DNA of 7,395 bases from JBCCZC01 sp039188505 (GTDB taxonomy: Bacteria > Pseudomonadota > Gammaproteobacteria > Xanthomonadales > SZUA-38), in assembly GCA_039188505.1 (NCBI GenBank), contig JBCCZC010000286.1:1-7395 (forward strand). Reading direction: 5' to 3'. Shown piece after piece: positions 1-5,378 of the stretch (position 1 is its first letter; each line of letters starts with the position of its first letter). The notes under the pieces are model-generated. The model ran no database searches. It was not told where the DNA came from and worked only from the letters and a program-made list of their open reading frames with translations. Both the position numbers and the translations under genes were made by a program.

Positions 1-26
1 AGCGAAGCCCCCGGCCCCGAGGCTAA

Positions 27-75
27 ACATCGCATCGATTTTCTGTCATCATAAATTTACTGGCATCAATACCAA
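27..75 (+). promoter_or_regulatory. AT-rich segment upstream of the first gene, possible promoter region
   Basis: This is the only AT-rich stretch ahead of the first gene in otherwise GC-rich DNA. It contains CATAAA (50-55) and the overlapping TAAATT (52-57), each matching four of six bases of a sigma-70 -10 box. No acceptable -35 box lies 16-18 bases upstream of either. The placement, about 100 bases ahead of a probable four-gene operon, suits a promoter, but the assignment rests mainly on base composition. An alternative sigma factor or activator-dependent promoter would look no different. Confidence 0.2.
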
Positions 76-115
76 TGGCCGACCTGGCCGTGCCAGAAGG
101 GGGGAGGCCTGCGTC

Positions 116-138
116 GGGACATGCTCCGGGGCTGTCCC
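116..138 (+). promoter_or_regulatory. Hairpin in the probable 5' leader of the first gene
   Basis: GGGACA (116-121) and TGTCCC (133-138) are perfect reverse complements. Inside them two more G-C pairs can form (123/132 and 124/131), leaving one bulged T and a 6-base loop. No T-run follows, so it is not an intrinsic terminator. It ends 16 bases before the AAGGGGG ribosome-binding site (155-161) and might influence mRNA stability or translation of the operon's first gene. A six-base inverted repeat in GC-rich DNA can also arise by chance. Confidence 0.25.
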
Positions 139-169
139 TTCAGCGGAAACGCGCAAGGGGGAAACACAG

Positions 170-565
170 ATGATTGGCGATGCCAGCAGTCCGATCGACA
201 CGGTACTCGGGAACAAGAAGCTCGTTCAGCAGTTCTGGATCCAGGTTCTCAACGGCGGCGACTATGATCTGATCGCCAAGATGCTCGCGCCCGACTACAC
301 CTACAACGGGCATCCTTCGCCGGCGGAAGGAACCGCCAAGTGGCTCGAAGGCCTGCGCTCGGCCGCGCCAGATACCTACTTTCGCATCGAGGGACTCATC
401 GGCGCGCACGACAGCGTTGCCGTTCGCTGGACCGTTACCAGTACGGTCGAAGGCAAGGAAACGATGCTGACCGGCGAGAACATCCTGACCTTCAACGATG
501 CAGGGCAGTGTGTCTCGAACTGGCAGTCCATGGGCACGCCGGACTTCGCCCATGTCGTGTCCTGA
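170..565 (+). CDS. SnoaL-like / NTF2-fold small protein
   Basis: A 131-residue protein of the SnoaL-like, NTF2-superfamily type. Visible hallmarks are an N-terminal helix (about residues 16-28), the 'LAPDYTYNGHP' segment (39-49) where the family usually has a D-Y-x-x-H-type motif, and the 'SVAVRWTVTSTVEG' beta strands (82-95) followed by 'GENILTF'. Members of this fold form a cone-shaped pocket and act as polyketide cyclases, ester cyclases, isomerases or simply as binding proteins, so the substrate cannot be named. There is no signal peptide, which points to the cytoplasm. The start is chosen because AAGGGGG sits eight bases upstream of the ATG. It is the first of four closely spaced co-directional genes. 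A tiny hairpin (ACGAC-AGC-GTCGT, 569-581) lies just after the stop and lacks the T-run of a terminator. Family assignment is fairly secure; function is unknown. Confidence 0.8.
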   Translation: MIGDASSPIDTVLGNKKLVQQFWIQVLNGGDYDLIAKMLAPDYTYNGHPSPAEGTAKWLEGLRSAAPDTYFRIEGLIGAHDSVAVRWTVTSTVEGKETMLTGENILTFNDAGQCVSNWQSMGTPDFAHVVS

Positions 566-609
566 CTGACGACAGCGTCGTTCCCGTGGGTCGGGTTACT
601 TCGTTTCTC

Positions 610-1932
610 ATGGCACCGTGTTCCCGAACTGTGTCCGCGGCCGGCTTGCTCTGTGTGCTGCTGTCGCTGGCGCTGCCTGCGGCGGGTGCCGACGATGCGG
701 CGGAGGCGCTCGTGCCGCTGACCGAGCAGGGTCAGCCGACGGACTGGTGGTTCGCGTTCAAGTTCAGCGCGGCCAATTTCCCTGAATGTGGGCCGAACGC
801 CCAGCGCGCCTGCCCCTTTGGCGGGACCGTTCAGGACTATCGCTACGGCTTCGGACAGCAGTTCGTCTTTGCCAGCAGCAACGACGCAACGCTCGAGCAG
901 GGCCAGGTGTGTCTCGGCGCGACTTCGGGCAGTACCGGGCCGGACCCGCTCGGGGCGACCTTCGGCCGCATCTACGATGGGGACGACTACTTCGTTGTGT
1001 GGAACGATCAGTTCTACGAGCAGCCTCCCATCGAGGGGTGCTCCACCTCCTGTTCGTCGCCGTGGGGGCACGCCAAGGGCATGCTGGCCTGGGACGACGA
1101 GGGCAACGGCCTGGTCCTCCAGGTAACGACTCCGGCCTGGCCCGGAGCGGGCAGTCGAAGCCATCCGCGCGCGGCGGGCGGCAACACCCTTGGCTGCGTT
1201 TCCCTCGACGACGACATCGCCGTGGCGCAGCATTTCTTTGCGCTGAAGCTCGACGCCGACGACGTGAAGAAAGTCCTACGCGCGCTGGCCAATGCCAGCG
1301 TCGTGACCGACGTGCATTCACCGCAGATCGTCAACAACGGCGGGCCCGCGGACATCCAGGCTCTGGTCAGCCGGCTGGGCGTCCAGTCGCAGAGCACGGA
1401 CGTCGGCAACGTCACGCTCTCCTCGGGCGTGCAGCTCATTTCCAAACCATCCGCGCTCCACGTGCCACCGTGGCAGCTTGTGTCGGCAACCCTCGGCGGC
1501 ATGGATCTTCGCGCCGCAACCTGGTGGGCCGACCCGGAGATCGACTCGACCACGAGCGAGACGAACGTTTCGTGCTGGCAGGACGATCTGGGGGAGCCCG
1601 GTGCGGTGACGATCGCCACGTCCGGCTCGTGGCAAGGCACGACCTTCAGCCTGAAAGGCGGCCTGGGCAACGCATACAACCACGCCAAGTTCGCGGTGGA
1701 GGACGTCGCGAAGCCCACGGTGGCCATCTTCGGCGACATGAATCAGCAGGGCGCACTCGTGCCGGGGGGCGCTTACGAGAAGCAGAAGTGCTCCAGCAGC
1801 CAGAACGGGCGCGGCGGCACCTTCTACGTCGTCCGCGACGAACAGCTCGCCGCTGGCCTGGCCGCGCTGATCAAGGGCGCCAGCGCGCCCGTCACGCTGT
1901 CCGGCAAAAACGTCAGCGGCAGCGACCAATAG
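610..1932 (+). CDS. Exported DNase II-family acid endonuclease
   Basis: A 440-residue homologue of deoxyribonuclease II, whose members have a phospholipase D-like fold and cut double-stranded DNA without a metal. The two HxK motifs expected for the family are present: H154-A-K156 in 'GHAKGMLAWD' (animal enzymes have GHTKGVLLLD) and H358-A-K360 in 'NHAKFAV' (animal DHSKWCV). Further matches are 'FVVWNDQ', 'LGCVSL' and 'FGDMNQQG' followed by 'GRGGTF', which parallel FLLYNDQ, LLCVSF, VGDMNRNQG and RGGGT. Residues 1-27 form a Sec signal peptide (Arg6, a hydrophobic core, then A-A-G-A), so the enzyme is periplasmic or secreted. The ATG at 610 gives a clean signal peptide but has no good Shine-Dalgarno; an in-frame GTG at 586 is the main alternative. 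The reading frame is open back to 340, overlapping the previous gene, but no start there makes sense. It lies 44 bases after the SnoaL-like gene and 24 before the lipoprotein. Activity is inferred from conserved motifs. Confidence 0.9.
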   Translation: MAPCSRTVSAAGLLCVLLSLALPAAGADDAAEALVPLTEQGQPTDWWFAFKFSAANFPECGPNAQRACPFGGTVQDYRYGFGQQFVFASSNDATLEQGQVCLGATSGSTGPDPLGATFGRIYDGDDYFVVWNDQFYEQPPIEGCSTSCSSPWGHAKGMLAWDDEGNGLVLQVTTPAWPGAGSRSHPRAAGGNTLGCVSLDDDIAVAQHFFALKLDADDVKKVLRALANASVVTDVHSPQIVNNGGPADIQALVSRLGVQSQSTDVGNVTLSSGVQLISKPSALHVPPWQLVSATLGGMDLRAATWWADPEIDSTTSETNVSCWQDDLGEPGAVTIATSGSWQGTTFSLKGGLGNAYNHAKFAVEDVAKPTVAIFGDMNQQGALVPGGAYEKQKCSSSQNGRGGTFYVVRDEQLAAGLAALIKGASAPVTLSGKNVSGSDQ

Positions 1933-1956
1933 CGTTCACTCATGGGGGAAGTAGCA

Positions 1957-3681
1957 ATGAAAGACCTTCGCTTTGGACCGATGGTCGTCGTCGCGCTCGC
2001 GCTCGCGGCCTGCGGCGGCGCGGACGATGACACTAGCGCTGCAACGGAACCTGTTCCGACGCCCGCGCCCGCCGCCGAACCGTCGGCGACCGTGGAAGTC
2101 GCAGCGGAAAGGACCGGCGCCGGTACCTGCCTGGGCATCTACCCGAGCTACTGGCAGGATCCGGAATTTCCGGCGATGTACAAAGGGCAGACCGTCAGCA
2201 ACCAGGCCCCGGACGGCTACGACGGGCCGGTCTTTCGCCTGAGCGACGCCTTCCCGACCGAGATGCCCGATGAGGCCGCGGCGCAGCCGTGGCGCGACAG
2301 CCGGTTCGACGCGATGTTCGATCCGGCGACGGATCAGGCCACGAAGACCGAGCTCGCCAACGAGTATTCGTGGCTGGTCATGGCCTACATCCAGGAGGGC
2401 AATGTCGACAGCGGCGACATCGAGACCGACTGGGACGTGTGCAACAACACCGTCCGTTCCTGGTATCACATCCCGTTCCAGACCTACAACGTTCTGGCAG
2501 GTCGCGAGTTCACCCACGGGCTCACGCGCGAGGCGCCGGTGACCTTCAGCATGAAAACCGCGCCCGCTGACCTCAAGGGGACCATGTGGGCGATCGGGTT
2601 CTTCAACCCGACGGCCGCCTATTCGATCGGGACGGTCTGGGGCCGCGACGGCGCGGCGCAGATTCCCACGGAGAATGTGTCCTTCGCCGAAGGCGCCGTG
2701 GTCGGCAAACCGCTGTTCACGACGCTCGACGCATCAAAGATGCCCATGCTGAAGAACCTCCCGTCTTGGACCGCGAACATCTCCGATCCGTCGTTCTGCG
2801 GCTGCAAGCCCGCCGAGGGCAGCCAGTGCTCCATGGTCGAAGAGAGCCAGCAGTGTCCGCGCAGCCTCACCGAATGGAACCCCGTCACGCTGCTGCAGTT
2901 CGATATCGCGATCAAGGACTCGCGCGCACCGGGTACGGAGTGGGTCTTCGGTACCTTTGTCGCGGACGGTCACCGCAAGGCGGACGAACCCAACCCGTGG
3001 AGCCGCATGTCACCGCTCGGCCTGATGTGGGGCAACTCCACACCGCCCGCTGGAACACTGGCCTCGGCTTTCCCCGACGATCCACGGACCAACGGCTTCG
3101 AAGACATGGTCATTTTCTGGGACACGGTGGACATGCTGAACGCTGACGGCGGCCAACATACGACGCTCCACCCGGGTCACCTGGGGTGCAACTCGAGGCT
3201 CGACGGGCCGGCAGACAAGCAATACAGCTCGTGCATGTCCTGCCACGGAACGGCTTCCGTTGCCGACGACAACATCAAGGTTCCGCCCATCGCCGCGCAG
3301 TTCGGGGGGCTGACCTCCGAATGCGCCATGCCCGATCCCGACAATCCCGGCCAGTGGATCGACGCAAGCGGGGCGACGGCCAGGATCCGGACCGTTGGCG
3401 AGGACGGACCCGCGATCACTTATCCGGAAATCGACTCGATCTATTTCGCCAGCACAGCGGCGGCCACCCCGTTCAATGCCACGGTGGTGCAGAGCTCGGG
3501 ACCGGTGAACATCCTCCCCGGTCAACCGGATTACGGCGACGCGCGCACGGACTGGATTTCGCTGGACTACTCGCTGCAGTTCTCGATCTCGATCCAGCAG
3601 TGGAAGCAGTGGCAGCAGCATCTCGCCGCAAACCACGCGGCCCAAGAAAGAATCCATAGCGCGAAGCTGCCGCGGCGCTAG
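1957..3681 (+). CDS. Lipoprotein with one c-type heme motif, unrecognised family
   Basis: A 574-residue predicted lipoprotein. The signal peptide (MKDLRFGPMVVVALALAAC) ends in lipobox L16-A-A-C19. Gly follows the Cys rather than Asp, consistent with outer-membrane sorting. A flexible Thr/Pro/Ala-rich linker runs to about residue 50. The rest is a large globular region with one c-type heme site, C426-M-S-C429-H430, in 'SSCMSCHGTA'. M458 ('CAMPDP') is a conceivable sixth ligand, though this is inferred. Besides the lipidated and heme cysteines there are eight others (C58, C162, C281, C283, C291, C300, C411, C456), enough for four disulfides and fitting an oxidising compartment. I do not recognise the family of the main body, and most of the length precedes the heme motif. 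The ATG at 1957 is preferred over the in-frame ATG at 1942 because GGGGGAAG lies between them as its ribosome-binding site. It probably acts in electron transfer or as a heme-dependent oxidoreductase at the membrane. Confidence 0.85.
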   Translation: MKDLRFGPMVVVALALAACGGADDDTSAATEPVPTPAPAAEPSATVEVAAERTGAGTCLGIYPSYWQDPEFPAMYKGQTVSNQAPDGYDGPVFRLSDAFPTEMPDEAAAQPWRDSRFDAMFDPATDQATKTELANEYSWLVMAYIQEGNVDSGDIETDWDVCNNTVRSWYHIPFQTYNVLAGREFTHGLTREAPVTFSMKTAPADLKGTMWAIGFFNPTAAYSIGTVWGRDGAAQIPTENVSFAEGAVVGKPLFTTLDASKMPMLKNLPSWTANISDPSFCGCKPAEGSQCSMVEESQQCPRSLTEWNPVTLLQFDIAIKDSRAPGTEWVFGTFVADGHRKADEPNPWSRMSPLGLMWGNSTPPAGTLASAFPDDPRTNGFEDMVIFWDTVDMLNADGGQHTTLHPGHLGCNSRLDGPADKQYSSCMSCHGTASVADDNIKVPPIAAQFGGLTSECAMPDPDNPGQWIDASGATARIRTVGEDGPAITYPEIDSIYFASTAAATPFNATVVQSSGPVNILPGQPDYGDARTDWISLDYSLQFSISIQQWKQWQQHLAANHAAQERIHSAKLPRR

Positions 3682-3702
3682 GACCATCTATCGGAGGATT
3701 CC

Positions 3703-4764
3703 ATGACCGACAGCGGGAACGTTGCGCCGACCCTGGCGTCTCGCCTGGCGTGCGCCTGCAATTGCGCCTACGGCATCGATGCGAACACGGGGCGCTACAC
3801 GCCGCCGGCAATCTACGATGCCGGTGTCGGCTGGATCGGTGATCCGACAGCAATCTCGGCACCCGAGGCGACCCAGCCGGAGGGACCGCATGTCAATGCG
3901 TGCCTGGTCGGCCTGAGCGCCGACGGCATCGTCGTGGCGTTTCGGGGCACGCTGCCGCCGGCGTGGACCGTGGCGAGCCTCGAGGACTGGTGGCAGGACA
4001 TCGTCGACTCCGAGCCCGTGGCGGCGCCGCCGCTGCCCGGTAAGGTGCACTCCGGTTTCCTTGCTGCGGTGCAGACGATCTGGAACCGCGTCCTCGCCGC
4101 CGTTCAGGCACTCCAGGCGGCGAACCCCACTGCGAGCGTGCTGGTGACCGGGCACAGCAAGGGCGGCCCCCTGGCCAGTATCGGCGCGGCGATGCTGCAG
4201 CTCAGCGAGAACGTGTCGATCGCGCAGGTCGTCACCTTCGCCTCGCCCCATCCGGGTGATCAGGACTTCGTCGCGGGCTACCCCTCGGACATCGCGGTGA
4301 CGCGCTACGAGAACTACCTCGACATCGTCCCGTTCCTCCCGCCGACGGACGAGTTCTACAAGCTCTTCCACGAATTCATGCCCGAATCCTGGCAGCGAGA
4401 GTTCTGCAGCTGGTTCCCTTCGATCTGTAAGGTGCTCGAAGACGCATCGCACTGGCACTACACGTCTCTGGGAGAACTCCGATACGTCACGTCCGACGGA
4501 GAGGTCCTGGGCTCGGACCATCTCAAGGCCGAGCCATGGCTGCGGCTCATCGAGATCGTGGGCGCGATCTTCGGCCTGGGAACCCACGACGAGACGGTCG
4601 CGGCGGCCAGGAAGGCCGGCCCTGTCGCGATGAGCGAGAGCGGCCTGGGAAGAATCGGCGCGGCACACTGCATCGCCTGCAAGTCCAACGATCCGAACGC
4701 GAAATGCGCCGGCGGCTACATGACGGGCTCGGGGGGCGACATCATCTGCCCGTCGGCAGCCTAG
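3703..4764 (+). CDS. Class 3 (fungal-type) lipase / alpha-beta hydrolase
   Basis: A 353-residue serine hydrolase of the lipase class 3 family (Thermomyces/Rhizomucor type), expected to hydrolyse acylglycerols or other esters. The nucleophile elbow is G150-H-S152-K-G154. The acid is D207 in 'NYLDIVPFLPP', close to the NDIVPRLPP of Thermomyces lipase. H273 in 'SDHLKAEPW', 66 residues on, is the best candidate for the catalytic His. 'VVAFRGT' (to T83) supplies the oxyanion region and 'VHSGFL' is another family block. There is no signal peptide; the N-terminus has three alternating cysteines (C17, C19, C21), and 'LACAC' is not a lipobox because no hydrophobic segment precedes it. After the catalytic domain comes a Cys-containing tail (C323-x-x-C326, C335, C349) that is not part of the core fold. 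GGAGG lies seven bases before the ATG, 21 bases after the lipoprotein gene, suggesting one operon. The family is secure; substrate and cellular location are not. Confidence 0.9.
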   Translation: MTDSGNVAPTLASRLACACNCAYGIDANTGRYTPPAIYDAGVGWIGDPTAISAPEATQPEGPHVNACLVGLSADGIVVAFRGTLPPAWTVASLEDWWQDIVDSEPVAAPPLPGKVHSGFLAAVQTIWNRVLAAVQALQAANPTASVLVTGHSKGGPLASIGAAMLQLSENVSIAQVVTFASPHPGDQDFVAGYPSDIAVTRYENYLDIVPFLPPTDEFYKLFHEFMPESWQREFCSWFPSICKVLEDASHWHYTSLGELRYVTSDGEVLGSDHLKAEPWLRLIEIVGAIFGLGTHDETVAAARKAGPVAMSESGLGRIGAAHCIACKSNDPNAKCAGGYMTGSGGDIICPSAA

Positions 4765-4917
4765 CAACCTGTCGGACTTGGCCGAAGCTACTGCGCCGCT
4801 TGCCCCGTACCTAGGAGCGCCAGCAACGAGCCAAGGGAGGAGTGCGCATCTGGGCTCCCAGCCGAAGGACGCGACGACGCTGAAATCGAGCGGGTCGGGC
4901 GAAAAGGAGGAGCCATC

Positions 4918-4950
4918 GTGGCAGCAGCAATAATTTTCGTCTTCAATTAG
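4918..4950 (+). CDS. Possible 10-codon mini-ORF with strong ribosome-binding site
   Basis: GTG followed by nine codons and TAG encodes M-A-A-A-I-I-F-V-F-N. AAAAGGAGG (4902-4910), a nearly ideal Shine-Dalgarno sequence, lies seven bases before the GTG, which is better placed than for some full-length genes here. The peptide is hydrophobic and too short for a domain. It could be a translated leader that affects expression of the genes 80 bases downstream, or a fossil start of a lost gene. It contains no run of a single regulatory amino acid, so classical attenuation is not indicated. If the promoter candidate at 4942-4971 is used, this ORF would lie outside that transcript. The ribosome-binding site and frame are seen; translation is unproven. 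Confidence 0.25.
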   Translation: MAAAIIFVFN

Positions 4951-4971
4951 TCATTATCCATGCGCTACTAT
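4942..4971 (+). promoter_or_regulatory. Weak sigma-70-like promoter candidate for the lanthipeptide genes
   Basis: TACTAT (4966-4971) matches four of six bases of a -10 box, and TTCAAT (4942-4947), 18 bases upstream, matches three of six of a -35 box. The pair sits in the only AT-rich island of the spacer. Initiation near 4978 would give a 5' leader of roughly 50 bases ahead of the precursor ATG. The match is modest and the -35 is poor, so the support comes mainly from location and composition. Confidence 0.3.
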
Positions 4972-5030
4972 GAAAGGACGGGTGTGGCCTATTGGGGGGC
5001 TGCGCTTGTTTATTCCGGGAGGGGAACACC

Positions 5031-5378
5031 ATGAAAGTCAATGACCAACGCCGCGCCATGTCAGGCGAATTGATCGAGAAGGCACTCAAGGATCCACAGT
5101 TTCGCAAGGACCTGAACGCCGATCCCAAGGGAACGCTGGAGAAGACCTGGGGCGTGACGCTGCCCGAGGATCTCAACATCCATATTCACAACGAGTCCAA
5201 CAAGGATCTCCATTTCGTCTTGCCGAGCGCCGGGACCGAATCTCTGGAGATGCCAGAGCTCACGGCCGAACACAGTACCTGGCATCACGTGGGGCACTTC
5301 ACGGATTGCGTGGTCGAGTGCACCCAGTGCGGTAACAACGAGACGACCTGTCAGCCCGGGCCCACCGGCGAAGAGTGA
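5031..5378 (+). CDS. NHLP-leader lanthipeptide (RiPP) precursor
   Basis: A 115-residue precursor. Residues 1 to about 70 resemble the NHLP leader family, related to the nitrile hydratase alpha subunit: an N-terminal helix ('LIEKALKDPQFRKDLNADPK', 14-33), 'WGVTLPEDLNIHIHNES' (40-56) and 'KDLHFVLP' (58-65), the usual hydrophobic end of the NHLP fold. Such leaders recruit the modifying enzyme. The acidic helix that normally ends in a double glycine is replaced by residues 72-88, ending H85-H-V-G88, so no GG site is present. If cleavage follows G88, the core is 27 residues with four Cys (93, 97, 100, 107), five Thr (91, 98, 105, 106, 112), no Ser, five acidic residues and no Lys or Arg. Thr would be dehydrated and joined to Cys as methyllanthionine. 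GGGAGGGG ends six bases before the ATG; the in-frame TTG at 4992 lacks such a site. Its stop overlaps the synthetase start. Ring pattern and bioactivity are unknown. Confidence 0.88.
   Translation: MKVNDQRRAMSGELIEKALKDPQFRKDLNADPKGTLEKTWGVTLPEDLNIHIHNESNKDLHFVLPSAGTESLEMPELTAEHSTWHHVGHFTDCVVECTQCGNNETTCQPGPTGEE

Larger units (their letters stand above)
4765..5030 (+). other. Intergenic spacer between the lipase operon and the lanthipeptide genes
   Basis: This 266-base gap is the longest non-coding stretch. Its left two-thirds are GC-rich and contain CTGGG-CT-CCCAG (4850-4861) and a GGGAG/CTCCC pair around the same place, but no T-run follows, so no intrinsic terminator can be called. Two Shine-Dalgarno-like purine runs occur: AAGGGAGGAG (4833-4842), with no good start codon after it, and AAAAGGAGG (4902-4910), which precedes a mini-ORF. 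From about 4928 to 4972 the composition becomes AT-rich, the likely place for a promoter. The final GGGAGGGG (5017-5024) is the ribosome-binding site of the precursor gene. Confidence 0.6.

Noticed and set aside
1..45. Terminator of an upstream gene (AGCC/GGCT followed by TTTT at 39-42)
   Set aside because: The stem is only four pairs with a large loop and lies 14 bases away from a short T-run.
75..173. 32-codon ORF whose stop overlaps the first gene's start as ATGA
   Set aside because: The overlap looks like coupling, but the ORF has no ribosome-binding site, its peptide is low-complexity and basic, and the first gene has its own good ribosome-binding site.
340..609. N-terminal extension of the DNase II reading frame
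   Set aside because: The extended part is Arg-rich shadow sequence of the SnoaL-like gene, and it would bury the signal peptide that starts at 610.
786..2030. 414-residue plus-strand frame overlapping DNase II
   Set aside because: The translation is extremely Arg/Ala/Gly-rich and low in motif content, and the DNase II frame covering the same DNA has specific family motifs and a signal peptide.
3745..3767. LACAC near the lipase N-terminus read as a lipobox
   Set aside because: No hydrophobic signal segment precedes it; residues 1-14 are polar and mixed.
3688..4767. 359-residue open frame on the minus strand
   Set aside because: It mirrors the lipase gene, is Arg/Asp/Val-rich with no recognisable domain, and the plus strand has a clear catalytic triad and ribosome-binding site. 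Such shadows are common in GC-rich coding DNA.
4835..4861. Terminator candidate after the lipase gene (GGGAG/CTCCC, CTGGG-CT-CCCAG)
   Set aside because: One pairing leaves a loop of only two bases, the other a long loop, and no T-run follows, so an intrinsic terminator is not supported.
4724..4933. Open frame across the spacer encoding a Ser/Thr/Gln-containing peptide
   Set aside because: It has no ATG, only CTG/TTG starts without a correctly placed ribosome-binding site, no Cys, and no similarity to a leader or core that I can see.
4992..5030. TTG start for the NHLP precursor
   Set aside because: It lacks a ribosome-binding site and adds residues not typical of NHLP leaders, whereas the ATG at 5031 is preceded by GGGAGGGG.
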